A stretch of DNA of 64,000 nt from Bradyrhizobium lablabi (GTDB lineage Bacteria > Pseudomonadota > Alphaproteobacteria > Rhizobiales > Xanthobacteraceae): NCBI RefSeq assembly GCF_018131005.1, contig NZ_JAFCJK010000002.1, positions 124,001 to 188,000 of the forward strand. The letters run 5' to 3'. Under the pieces are notes generated by a model, which saw nothing but the letters and a program-made list of their open reading frames with translations, did no database searches and was not told the DNA's origin. How positions within the stretch are numbered: the first letter of the stretch is position 1; every line of letters starts with the position of its first letter. Below are positions 52,019 to 60,003 of the stretch, piece by piece. A program made the position numbers and the translations under genes.

Positions 52019-52294
52019 TCACTTCCGCAGGCGCGCGCGCCGGCGCAGCCGCGCGAGCCAGCCCTCCTCGCGCTCCGCCCGCTTCTCGACCGCCGCCGTA
52101 TCCGGCGGCAGCTCAAGCGCGCGGCGCACGAAGGCGAATGCCTCCTCCGGGCTGGCGACGGCTTTCGGCTTCTCGCCAGGCTGCTGCTGCTCGTGCCAGA
52201 TCGTGCCGCGCCATTGCTGCGGCCCGGCCTCGCCCGACTCGTGCCAGAACCTGAGCCAGAAGGATTGCACGATCCGGGTGGGTGAGTGCTGCAT
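52019..52294 (-). CDS. Small hypothetical protein downstream of the BTAD regulator (91 aa)
   Basis: MQHSPTRIVQSFWLRFWHES then EAGPQQWRGTIWHEQQQPGE: a strand pattern with W.R..WHE...G...WRG.I.H, followed by a helix (SPEEAFAFVRRALELPP) and a basic tail. The pattern R..WRG.I.H..S.E...F is one I have seen in short proteins beside large regulatory or polyprotein clusters, but I cannot name it. Started at 52294 with AGGA upstream. Same strand as the BTAD gene 139 bases upstream, likely one transcript converging on the big operon. Confidence 0.6.
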   Translation of the reverse strand: MQHSPTRIVQSFWLRFWHESGEAGPQQWRGTIWHEQQQPGEKPKAVASPEEAFAFVRRALELPPDTAAVEKRAEREEGWLARLRRRARLRK

Positions 52295-52433
52295 TGCGCG
52301 CCGTGTCCTGCGTCGTGATGAGAAGAGCCTAAACGACGGCGACCACCGGCGCATCGCGGCGGCCTCGCGCTGCGATTTCGCCGAAGGCCGGCAGCGGTCA
52401 CGGGGAAATCACGAGGCCTCGATCATCGGGCCT

Positions 52434-53246
52434 TCAGGAGTCTATGCGCACGCCGAACTGGGCCCGCGCATAGTCGTCGAGGCGCGCGAAGATCGCGTCC
52501 GACACGATATCATGGTGGAGCTGCTTGGTTTCCGGCGCGGGCTCAATGTCGAGCTCGGAGCGCAGCAGCTGCCGCAGCCGCTGATAGGCGCGGATCGCCT
52601 CCGCGCGCTGGCCGTTCAGCACCAGGAGCAGCATCACGTCGCGCTGCGTGTTCTCGCGCAGCGCATCGGTCGCGAGGATCCGCCGTCCGTAGTCGAGCGC
52701 GCGCTCGTACTGGCAGCGCAGCGCGGCGCTGCGCATCAGTTCGAAAGTCGAGCGCACGAACATGCAATGCAGCCGCTCGCGTTCCTGCAGCACCCAGTCG
52801 CTGTCGTAACCCTCGAGGAACGGTCCGCCATAGCCGTCGACCGCCGCGCTGATCTCTCGCTCGTCCTGCTCCGACAGGGCGCTGCCGTTCGGATGTCTCG
52901 GCACGCGCTTGCAGGCTTCCTGGAGCTGATGCGTATCGACCTGCACCGCTTGCGACTGCTCGAAGATGACGTCGCTGCCGACCGTGATCAGCTGCCGAGC
53001 GGTCTCCTTGCCGTCGAGCTCGAGCAGCTTGCGGATACGCCAGATCGCCGTGTTCAGCGCCGAGCGTGCCTTGGCGGGATCAGCATCGCTCCAGAACAGC
53101 TCGGCGAGCTGCTCGCGCCGGTGCGGCCGGCCGAAGAACTCGAACAGATAGCAGGCGAGCAGCCGCCCGCCCGTACCGAGATCGGATCGCACCATTGCGC
53201 CGTTGACCAAGAAGGATGCCGCGCCGAACAGATGGACGGTAAGCAT
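52434..53246 (-). CDS. BTAD-domain (SARP-like) transcriptional activator
   Basis: 270 residues. N-terminal ~95 residues form a winged-helix OmpR-like domain (MLTVHLFGAASFLVNGAMVR, REQLAELFWSDADPAKARSA, LNTAIWRIRKLLEL). The rest is a bacterial transcriptional activator domain (BTAD): VDTHQLQEACKR, FLEGYDSDWVLQERERLH, ALDYGRRILATDALRENTQR, MLLLVLNGQRAEAIRAYQRL, LDIEPAPETKQLH. A GGAGG site precedes the ATG. SARP/BTAD regulators are common in actinobacterial clusters; in alphaproteobacteria they are rare as single-domain proteins. Encoded on the other strand just after the operon, it probably controls it. Confidence 0.88.
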   Translation of the reverse strand: MLTVHLFGAASFLVNGAMVRSDLGTGGRLLACYLFEFFGRPHRREQLAELFWSDADPAKARSALNTAIWRIRKLLELDGKETARQLITVGSDVIFEQSQAVQVDTHQLQEACKRVPRHPNGSALSEQDEREISAAVDGYGGPFLEGYDSDWVLQERERLHCMFVRSTFELMRSAALRCQYERALDYGRRILATDALRENTQRDVMLLLVLNGQRAEAIRAYQRLRQLLRSELDIEPAPETKQLHHDIVSDAIFARLDDYARAQFGVRIDS

Positions 53247-53566
53247 GCAACCTCCACTCGATAGAACACCTCGTCAACTTCAATTGATTGCAACTGATGT
53301 ACTCAACCTATCTTTGCACTCAATCGCTGCAGTCACGGCACGCTCACGGGGATATAGAACTGTCGATAGACCAATCCGGGTGGTTGAGCGACTGAAACGG
53401 CGGCATAAAATGGGGAAAGCGGACTGAACGGTCCCACCTGTGTCTGCTCCGCTTTTTCAATGCGGGGTTGCCAGGGATGATCTCTTTGCTTCGTCTCTAT
53501 TCCTCTTCCGATGAACAGTTCGAATCGCAAGCCCTGAGGCTTCTCGGGGTCCTTCGACGTCTCGTC
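53247..53566. other. Intergenic region with the BTAD gene's promoter
   Basis: Around 53260-53340 the DNA becomes AT-rich compared with the operon and reads toward the BTAD gene; it may hold its promoter. A 74-codon plus-strand frame (53203-53427) overlaps the BTAD start and lacks a ribosome-binding site, so it is not called. Confidence 0.35.
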
Positions 53567-53911
53567 CTACGGGTTGAAGACCGAACCGGGTTCCTTGTCG
53601 CGCCCCGAAACTGATCGGGATGGCGCCGATGAATTCTCCCCGACCTTCATGTCTGCCGAGAACTGCGCGTAGGGGAAAAGATGAATCCGCTTAACCGGTC
53701 CGACAATTCCGTCAATCTTGGTCCGGTTGAGCCGCTGAAGCTCGCGGACCACGGCGTCCGTTTTTGGTCCGAAAATGTTGTCGATGTTCAATCGCGCAAT
53801 ACGCGGCTTGGTTGTTATATTGACCGGCGGCAGCACCCGCTTGTTCGGCACGTCCTGGACGCGCCGGACTCCAAGGCCTCGACAGCTCCTCGACAGGAGA
53901 TTTTCTGCCAT
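53567..53911 (-). CDS. Short peptidoglycan-binding-like protein, C-terminus atypical (114 aa)
   Basis: MAENLLSRSCRGLGVRRVQD starts after GAGGGGGG. The strings VRRVQDVPNKRVLPPVNI and IDNIFGPKTDAVVRELQRLN and KIDGIVGPVKRIHL follow the PG_binding_1 repeat (V...Q..LN..L.P; FG..T..AV...Q..N.L..DGIVG). The usual ending after VGP (T...L) is replaced by an unrelated tail (FPYAQFSADMKVGEN), so the gene may have a late mutation or fusion. No signal peptide. Possibly a murein-recognition partner near the amidase operon, but the link is only positional. Confidence 0.55.
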   Translation of the reverse strand: MAENLLSRSCRGLGVRRVQDVPNKRVLPPVNITTKPRIARLNIDNIFGPKTDAVVRELQRLNRTKIDGIVGPVKRIHLFPYAQFSADMKVGENSSAPSRSVSGRDKEPGSVFNP

Positions 53912-54346
53912 TGATGCCCCCCTCACGGACACCCCGGCCGGGGCTGATCTGCGTCGGGATCGGGTTCAACGCAGCCAGACCGGGGGCGGAGCATATGCTG
54001 GGGAGTAGAGTGACGCCAGAGAGCAAAGTGACGCAAGCCCTATCCCAGGATGTGTCGAGCGAAGGTGCCCTTTTTCGTTCCCGGTGAGCCTCAGGTTGTG
54101 CCTCCGGTCTCTTGATTGACTCTCTCCACGCACGCTTCTGTGCCGAAAAATGAGCCGAGCTGCACAAACTGGCGGACCGCGGGATCATGGCGCAAGGTAG
54201 GCGGCGATAAGAAGCGCACCACGAAGCAAATCATCACCAGCACGAAAAAGCGGCGGGGCGGCGCGAAAAAGAACTGATCAGGATTCCGAGTGAGCGGCAG
54301 TCATTCCGAATGAAGAAGCGGATCTGCGCTAACTGATTGAAAACAT
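53912..54346. other. Intergenic region with one doubtful 45-codon basic ORF
   Basis: A GTG-started frame at 54140-54277 reads MPKNEPSCTNWRTAGSWRKV and ends KKRRGGAKKN, very Lys/Arg-rich. It has no clear ribosome-binding site, so it may be noise or a remnant of a nucleic-acid-binding protein. No other feature is recognised. Confidence 0.3.
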
Positions 54347-54420
54347 TGGAGCGGGTGAAGGGAATCGAACCCTCGTATTCAGCTTGGAAGGCTGCTGCTC
54401 TACCATTGAGCTACACCCGC
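54347..54420 (-). tRNA. tRNA-Gly (anticodon TCC)
   Basis: The minus strand gives acceptor GCGGGTG/CACCCGC, D-arm GCTCAATGGTAGAGC, anticodon loop CTTCCAA (anticodon TCC), and T-arm GAGGGTTCGATTCCCTT. CCA is encoded (TGG at 54347-54349 on the plus strand). It lies 1.1 kb beyond the BTAD regulator, near the right edge of the large accessory block. Confidence 0.95.
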
Positions 54421-54544
54421 GTCGGCGGTGACCTAACACGGCCGGGCGGCGGCCTCAACCGTCCCGCTAACGTCCTTGTTCCCCGCAAACTATGCTTCGC
54501 GAAGGTGAGTCCGTGTTGCCCTGGTCCCCCTGCCGCCTCTGGCC

Positions 54545-54573
54545 TTAACAAGGGCGGCCCCACCGCCTATATT
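54545..54573 (+). promoter_or_regulatory. Promoter of a short transcript
   Basis: TTAACA (54545-54550) and TATATT (54568-54573) are spaced by 17 bases and embedded in CTTAAC and CTATAT, matching the rhizobial sigma-70-type consensus almost fully (one G replaced by A in the -35). Transcription would begin near 54580. Confidence 0.7.
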
Positions 54574-54591
54574 GGCGCTTCCATTAACAAC

Positions 54592-54606
54592 GAAAGGAGG
54601 TGATCC
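54592..54606 (+). promoter_or_regulatory. Extended Shine-Dalgarno, 15-base match to the 16S rRNA 3' tail
   Basis: GAAAGGAGGTGATCC is the exact complement of the alphaproteobacterial 16S 3' end GGATCACCTCCTTTC. It is followed by one A and the GTG start of a 14-codon ORF. Ordinary sites in this window pair over 4-7 bases. Such full pairing should capture ribosomes very strongly. Confidence 0.75.
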
Positions 54607-54607
54607 A

Positions 54608-54652
54608 GTGTCTTATCTCAAGCGCTGTCACCTCGCTGGGATCGCCCGCTAG
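54608..54652 (+). CDS. Mini-ORF encoding a 14-residue peptide
   Basis: GTG start at 54608, product MSYLKRCHLAGIAR, stop TAG at 54650-54652. It sits in its own transcription unit: a promoter 35 bases upstream, an extended Shine-Dalgarno directly before it, and a perfect terminator 60 bases after. The peptide is basic with one Cys. It could be a functional micropeptide, a leader for an sRNA, or a way to occupy ribosomes. I am not aware of a named equivalent. Confidence 0.6.
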   Translation: MSYLKRCHLAGIAR

Positions 54653-54714
54653 GCCTTGACCACAAGCCTGGCATCGGGGCGCTCTCAGCCCTGGACCAGC
54701 GAGACAACAAATCG

Positions 54715-54746
54715 GGCGCGGCGGGAGCGATCCCGCCGCGCCTTTT
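54715..54746 (+). terminator. Intrinsic terminator of the mini-ORF transcript
   Basis: GGCGCGGCGGGA (54715-54726) pairs perfectly with TCCCGCCGCGCC (54731-54742) around GCGA, followed by TTTT. A 12-bp fully GC-rich stem with a stable tetraloop is a strong intrinsic terminator. It would give a transcript of about 165 bases from the promoter. Confidence 0.85.
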
Positions 54747-54974
54747 GCTTGTGCGAGGCCTCGCGCTTCGCCGGCCCATCGTGGCCGGAAGCCTCGCGCG
54801 CCGACGTGAAGGCTGAGCCGCCGCAAGAACATAGGCCGTTTTCCGCAAGTGGTTTCGCGGGCCCTTCGACCGCAGCACAAACCGCTTGCGAATTCGCTGG
54901 AATGAAATGTCGGCGATGGCGATGCGGCGGCGTCCTTTGGCTAAAGCATTCGCGGTTCTGATTGAATTAGAAAT

Positions 54975-55045
54975 CGAAGCTCTAGATTCTTGTCTTGACG
55001 CGTTTTCTTCCCGCAAACCCGAATCCACTTGGCTCGAAAACGCTA
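54975..55045. repeat. Intergenic repeat ('TCTTGTCTTGACGCGTTTTC' type)
   Basis: The sequence around CTCTAGATTCTTGTCTTGAC and TCCACTTGGCTCGAAAACGC is one I recall as a widespread intergenic repeat in Bradyrhizobium and Rhodopseudomonas. It lies between the mini-ORF unit and the YCII gene and is AT-richer than its surroundings. Confidence 0.45.
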
Positions 55046-55072
55046 TTGCCATGCCCAAACAAGGAGATGTCG

Positions 55073-55459
55073 ATGCTTTATGCCATCCTGGCCTATCACG
55101 TCGAAGCCGAGGTCATGTCGTGGACGGACGAACAGGACGCTTCCGTCATGGCCGGCCTCAGGCAGGTCCATGAGCGGCTGAAGGGCCAGCTCGGTCCCGC
55201 CGCGCGGCTCGGCGAGACCCGCAAGGCGCGCACCCTGCGGGGACCGGGGCACGGCGTGGTCATCGACGGCCCGTTTGCCGAGACCAAGGAGCAGTTGCTC
55301 GGGCTCTATGTGATCGATTGCCCCAATGAAGACGCCGCCATCGCGGCCGCGCGCGATCTGCGCAGCGCCAATCCTTCGGCGGTTTACGAGATCCGCGCGA
55401 TCAGGGTCTATCTGCCGGGCGCGCCATTTCCGGTGACGGAGGACCCGAGCGACGCTTGA
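55073..55459 (+). CDS. YCII-related (DGPF) domain protein (128 aa)
   Basis: Started at MLYAILAYHVEAEVMSWTDE because AAGGAG is six bases ahead of ATG 55073. The DGPF signature is in VVIDGPFAETKEQLLGLYVI; the later DCPNEDAAIAAARDLRSANP and YEIRAIRVY complete the ferredoxin-like YCII fold. Such proteins often lie beside ECF sigma factors; none is seen here, so its partner is elsewhere. Possible role in small-molecule or stress response is not established. Confidence 0.88.
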   Translation: MLYAILAYHVEAEVMSWTDEQDASVMAGLRQVHERLKGQLGPAARLGETRKARTLRGPGHGVVIDGPFAETKEQLLGLYVIDCPNEDAAIAAARDLRSANPSAVYEIRAIRVYLPGAPFPVTEDPSDA

Positions 55460-55501
55460 GCTGATCCTCGCCATGACATCCGGAGGCGTAACAACCCCGG
55501 C

Positions 55502-55906
55502 TCAGCGCCAGCGGCTCGACAGCTTCGGCAACCTGCTGAGGGCGAATTTCGGCAAGCACGAATTCGCTTCCGGCTCGGTCTCGGCCTGCCGGCTGAGAAT
55601 GAGCGTCGCCTCGAACGCGATCCCGGGCGCCGCGTCGGCGGTTCCCTTGCAGGTCGCGATGGTGCCGTTTGACTCGCCTTCGAGCCTTATCACGAGGTCA
55701 TCGATGCCGAACACCGTCGCATGGCCTTCGGTGTGCCGCTTGGCCGTGACGACAGCCGAGAATCGCTCGCCGGCAACTTGATAGTTGCCGCTGTAGAGCA
55801 TGATGCTGTCGCGGCCCCAGACTTTGCCGTCGACGAAATGAACGATGCCTGTGCCCTCGCCGAGCGGCGTCCTGAACCAGGCCGCGTAGGTGCCGTCCTT
55901 GAGCAT
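55502..55906 (-). CDS. GrlR-like regulatory protein
   Basis: The product begins MLKDGTYAAWFRTPLGEGTG and continues IVHFVDGKVWGRDSIMLYSG, NYQVAGERFSAVVTAKRH, VFGIDDLVIRLEGESNGTIA: the up-down beta-barrel pattern of the T3SS regulator GrlR family, found in many rhizobia as a stand-alone protein. The open frame extends to 55921 (MESAS). GrlR in enteropathogens binds GrlA; no GrlA partner is here. It could be a lipocalin-like small-molecule binder. Function in this organism unknown. Confidence 0.7.
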   Translation of the reverse strand: MLKDGTYAAWFRTPLGEGTGIVHFVDGKVWGRDSIMLYSGNYQVAGERFSAVVTAKRHTEGHATVFGIDDLVIRLEGESNGTIATCKGTADAAPGIAFEATLILSRQAETEPEANSCLPKFALSRLPKLSSRWR

Positions 55907-55997
55907 GGAGGCGCTCTCCATTCCCTCGCGTTACGTCGCTCACGATGGTCACCGTCCGTTAACATGCGGTGAAAAGTCGACGGCGCTGCGCTGACAT

Positions 55998-56798
55998 TCA
56001 CTGGCCGCCGTCAATCTGCCGCCCCATGATCGCGATCGCCTTCTGATAAACCGGTGCCGCGTTCCACGCCTCGATTGCCGCGAAGTTCGGCTCGCCTGGC
56101 TGGTAACCGGCTCCAGCACGCCAGCCATGGGAACGCAGGAAGTTTGCCGTCGAGCTCAATGCATTTGCGGCAACGTCGAGATTGCCGGTGCCATAGGCGA
56201 GGATGTTCTTCGGCATGAACTGGGTCTGGCCGACCTCGCCATGCATGGAGCCCCGCGTGCCCGCCGACAGCGAACCGCGATCGATCAGTTTCAACGCGGC
56301 ATAGAGCTGGTCGGTGAAGAATTCCGGACGGCGGCAGTCGTAGGCGAGCGATGCGATCGAGGACAGCATGTTCTGATTGCCGCGCTGGCTGCCGAAGGCG
56401 GTCTCCATGCCCCAGATCGCAATCAGCGGTCCAGGCGGGACGCCGTAGCGCTGCTGGATCGACGCAAACATCGCCGCCTGCGACTGCTTCAGCGAACGAC
56501 CGCGCGCCACGATGCTCGACGCGCCGCGCTTGGCCATGAACTGATCGAGCGACAGGCGGAAGCTATGCTGGCTGCGATCGGCGGCAATGGTCGCGCTGGC
56601 GTAGTGCGCCTGCATCAGCGCCGCGACGCCGGTTGCGCCGATGCCCTTGGCCCTCGCCTCCTCGGAGAACTGCTGCTTCCAGCTCTCGAAGCCAGCCGGC
56701 CCGTTGCCGCAACTTGCGGCACTTGCTCCCGCCTTCATCATTGCAAGGATCGAGAGTGTGGCGAGAGCCGACGTCGCGATCTGCCTGCCCCTGGTCAT
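55998..56798 (-). CDS. Lytic murein transglycosylase, MltB/SLT_2 family
   Basis: 266 residues with a signal peptide (TSALATLSILAMMKAGASA). The catalytic Glu132 lies in AIWGMETAFGSQRGNQNMLS, followed by LAYDCRRPEFFTDQLYAALK, GSMHGEVGQTQFMPKNILAY and a closing WNAAPVYQKAIAIMGRQI, all MltB-like. It cleaves the MurNAc-GlcNAc bond to give 1,6-anhydro ends. The family usually has a ~330-residue form; this shorter version lacks a C-terminal peptidoglycan-binding domain. Monocistronic. Confidence 0.92.
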   Translation of the reverse strand: MTRGRQIATSALATLSILAMMKAGASAASCGNGPAGFESWKQQFSEEARAKGIGATGVAALMQAHYASATIAADRSQHSFRLSLDQFMAKRGASSIVARGRSLKQSQAAMFASIQQRYGVPPGPLIAIWGMETAFGSQRGNQNMLSSIASLAYDCRRPEFFTDQLYAALKLIDRGSLSAGTRGSMHGEVGQTQFMPKNILAYGTGNLDVAANALSSTANFLRSHGWRAGAGYQPGEPNFAAIEAWNAAPVYQKAIAIMGRQIDGGQ

Positions 56799-57245
56799 CC
56801 GAAACCTCCCTCACATTATGCATCTCGCCTTGGCGCACCACTGGCGTTGGCCGAAGGCGCGACGAATGGTCGGCCCGATCCTGCCCTCATGATCAAACGG
56901 CGGGCAGGATGCGGACCAAAATCGAAGGATATTTCGAGAAAATGCGATTGGCCATCCCGGTCACTGGGCGACGCCCAGGGAAAGCGTGCTCGCGCCATCG
57001 CAATGGCCGGCGCGATGGCGGCGTCAGACTGGTTAGCGCTCAGTTAACGCCCTCGCCCACACGTTGCATGGACAGCACAGCGCGCTCTGTTCCGCCTGGA
57101 GTAACGAGCCCGTTTGTTGACCGGATCACACTAGGTCACATAGCGTCGCGACCAACAACAACTCCGCTGTCGATGAACGCTGACCGGACAACGATCCGGC
57201 AGTCGGGGACGCGGCAACAACACCAACAATATGGGGCTGGGCACC
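56799..57245. other. Intergenic region between divergent genes
   Basis: About 450 bases between the transglycosylase (minus) and the autotransporter (plus). The overlapping ORFs have shadow-type composition. A promoter for the autotransporter is expected in 57100-57230 (for example around GTTTGTTGACCGG), but I cannot define a convincing -10. Confidence 0.35.
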
Positions 57246-59960
57246 ATGCGCAAATGCATCGGGGCTGCGACGATCTCACGACAAACGGATGACAAGCGAC
57301 ACTTGGGTCCACACAGGACTCGCTCATCTCCGTCCCGCACGCGCGCTCAACTCCACCGCATGCTGCTGATGAGCGTCTCAGTGACCGCGCTCTCGGCGCT
57401 ATTGCCGCGATCTGCGGCGGCGCAGACATGGACCGGAGCCACCAGCAACGACTGGACGGTCGGTTCGAACTGGACAGGTGGAACGGCCCCTGCGGGCGGT
57501 GCAGTATCCATTGCTTCGGGTTCAACCGTCATCCTCGGCGTGAGCGGCCCGGCGACCGGCACAACCGGCACCATCAATGTGCGCGCGTCGGCCGGAGCGA
57601 CGACCAACCTCACAATTCAAAACGGCAGCACACTGACAAGCACTGGTACGATGGCGATCGGCGACACCGCAGCCGGCACCGCCATCGTAACCGTAACCGG
57701 AGCCGGGTCGCAGTGGATTGCCAACGGCACGCTCACCGTCGGTACTTCAGGCACGGGCATCCTCAACATCGAGAACGGCACAACCGTCGTCGCGACAAGG
57801 ACCGTAGTCGGCACCACGATCAATACCGGCACGCTCAACATCAGCGGTGGCACGCTGGAGACGCCCAGCATTAGTATCGGGACCAAGGGTCAGGCGAATT
57901 ACGACAATGCCATTGTCCGGGCCACCGCCGATAACGCCGCTTTCTTTGGCGGCACTCTCAACCAGAACAACATCGCCGCGGGCGGACTGACGTTTGATAC
58001 CAACGGCCACAACATCGGCTCGCTTGGATTGAGCGGCGTTGGTGGATTGACCAAGACCGGCGCAGGGACCCTTACGTTCCGCGCCGGCAGCACTTACACC
58101 GGCGAAACGGTGATCCAACAGGGCACGCTTGCGCTGGCAGGAGCTGCCGGCTCTTCCGCCGATGCCCTCGCCAACTCGCGCCGGGTGGTCACGAACGCAA
58201 CGTTCGACATTTCGCAGATCACGGGCGCCGGCGCCCACATCCAGAGCCTGGCAGGCAACGGCACCGTCGCGCTCGGCGCCAAGGACCTGATCATCACCAA
58301 CGCAAACGATATGTTCGCGGGCGCCATCAACGGCACCGGCGGGTTGACGATCACGAGCGGCTCGCAGACGCTGTCGGGCGCCAACACCTATGGCGGCACG
58401 ACCACGCTGACCGGCGGTGCGCTGCGCGCCGGCGCTGCGGGCGCATTCAGCGCCGCCTCCGCCTTTGTGACCAACTCCGGCGCAACGCTCGACCTGAACG
58501 GCTTCAACCAGACCGTGGCCTCTCTGGATAATGCCGGCACCGTGCGGTTCGGCGCCACGCCGGGGACCACGCTGACGGTGGCCAGCAACTATGTCGGCAA
58601 CGGCGGCACGCTCCTCTTCAACACCATTCTCGGCGGCGACAATTCGGCGACCGACCGTCTGATCGTGAACGGGAGCACGTCGGGCGCATCGATCGTGCGG
58701 ATCAACAATGTCGGCGGCACCGGCGCGCCGACGGCCGACGGCATCAAGGTGGTCGACGTCGCCGGCGCCTCGAACGGCAGCTTTGCGCTCGTCGGAGATT
58801 ATGTGCTGAAGGGGCAGCAGGCGGTCGTGGCCGGCGCCTATGCCTACACCCTGCAGAAGAACGGCATCTCGACGCCGGCCGATGGCGACTGGTACCTGCG
58901 CTCCAGTCTCATCAATCCACCGCCGGGCGCTCCGACCCAGTCGTCAGCCGCCGCGGGCCCGCTCTACCAGGCCGGCGTGTCGGTCTACGAGAATTATGCC
59001 GCGGTGCTGCTCGGCATGAACGAGCTGCCGTCGCTGCAGCAGCGCGTCGGCAACCGCTACTGGGACGGCAGCGAGGCGATGGCGCGCGCGGGCGCCAACA
59101 CGGCGACAGAGGCGGACGGATCCTGGACGCAATCGGCATTCTGGGGCCGGATCGAAGGTGGCCAGGCCGCGTTGCAGCCCTCGAACACCACGGGCTCAAC
59201 CTATAATGCGGACCAGATGAAGGCGCAGACCGGCCTCGATGGACTTGCGCTCGACAATGACCGCGGGCGCCTGATCGTCGGTCTCACCGCGCAATACGGG
59301 CTGACGACGGCGTATGTCAGCTCGTTCTTCGGCAATGGCCGCATCCGCGCCGAGGGATCAGGCGTCGGGGCGACGGCCACCTGGTATGGCCATGACGGCT
59401 TCTACGTGGACGGCCAGGCGCAGACCATGTTCTACCACAGCGACCTGTCATCGGAGCTCGCAGGCAACCTGACCCATGGCAATGAAGGTTTCGGTTACGC
59501 CTTCAGTATCGAGGGCGGCAAGCGGATTGCGGTCGGCAATGGCTTCTGGCTGGCGCCGCAGGCTCAGCTCGCCTACTCGAAAGTCGATTTCGACGCCTTT
59601 ACCGATCGCTTCGGTGCGCTGGTTTCTCTCCAAAATGCCGACAGCCTGCTCGGCCGCGTCGGGCTGTTGCTCAACCATCAACTAACATGGAACGACGGCT
59701 CGGGCATCGTCCGCTCCGACGTCTACGCGATCGGCAATCTCCACTACGAGTTTCTCGACGGCACCCGGACCGATGTCTCCGGCACGGGCTTCGCCAATTC
59801 CAACGATCGGCTGTGGGGCAGCATCGGGGGCGGCGGCAGCTATAGCTGGGCCAACGGCCGCTACACCATTTACGGCGAAGCGACTTATCGCGCGAGCCTC
59901 GAAGATGCTACCGCGAACCACAGCTACAAGGGCACCGGCGGCCTCCGGGTAGTGTGGTGA
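57246..59960 (+). CDS. Autotransporter with beta-strand-repeat passenger (904 aa)
   Basis: N-terminus with an extended signal (RMLLMSVSVTALSALLPRSA, cleavage near SAAAQ) typical of autotransporters. The passenger (~60-560) is Gly/Thr/Asn-rich with beta-helix character and carries autotransporter-associated strand repeats (GGLTKTGAGTLTFRAGSTYT, GETVIQQGTLAL; then GGLTITSGSQTLSGANTYGG, TTTLTGGALRAG). The C-terminal ~280 residues (from WGRIEGGQAALQPSN) form the outer-membrane beta barrel ending GGLRVVW with the terminal aromatic residue recognised by BAM. It probably presents an adhesin-like passenger on the cell surface. Start ATG 57246 is preferred to 57231. Confidence 0.9.
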   Translation: MRKCIGAATISRQTDDKRHLGPHRTRSSPSRTRAQLHRMLLMSVSVTALSALLPRSAAAQTWTGATSNDWTVGSNWTGGTAPAGGAVSIASGSTVILGVSGPATGTTGTINVRASAGATTNLTIQNGSTLTSTGTMAIGDTAAGTAIVTVTGAGSQWIANGTLTVGTSGTGILNIENGTTVVATRTVVGTTINTGTLNISGGTLETPSISIGTKGQANYDNAIVRATADNAAFFGGTLNQNNIAAGGLTFDTNGHNIGSLGLSGVGGLTKTGAGTLTFRAGSTYTGETVIQQGTLALAGAAGSSADALANSRRVVTNATFDISQITGAGAHIQSLAGNGTVALGAKDLIITNANDMFAGAINGTGGLTITSGSQTLSGANTYGGTTTLTGGALRAGAAGAFSAASAFVTNSGATLDLNGFNQTVASLDNAGTVRFGATPGTTLTVASNYVGNGGTLLFNTILGGDNSATDRLIVNGSTSGASIVRINNVGGTGAPTADGIKVVDVAGASNGSFALVGDYVLKGQQAVVAGAYAYTLQKNGISTPADGDWYLRSSLINPPPGAPTQSSAAAGPLYQAGVSVYENYAAVLLGMNELPSLQQRVGNRYWDGSEAMARAGANTATEADGSWTQSAFWGRIEGGQAALQPSNTTGSTYNADQMKAQTGLDGLALDNDRGRLIVGLTAQYGLTTAYVSSFFGNGRIRAEGSGVGATATWYGHDGFYVDGQAQTMFYHSDLSSELAGNLTHGNEGFGYAFSIEGGKRIAVGNGFWLAPQAQLAYSKVDFDAFTDRFGALVSLQNADSLLGRVGLLLNHQLTWNDGSGIVRSDVYAIGNLHYEFLDGTRTDVSGTGFANSNDRLWGSIGGGGSYSWANGRYTIYGEATYRASLEDATANHSYKGTGGLRVVW

Positions 59961-60003
59961 GAGACGCCGCCACAATAATCGATGGCTTGCGGCGGCTGAT
60001 GCG

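Noticed and set aside
54337..54603. 88-codon plus-strand ORF with RVKGIEPSYSAWKAAALPLS
   Set aside because: Translation of the tRNA-Gly region, a common artefact.
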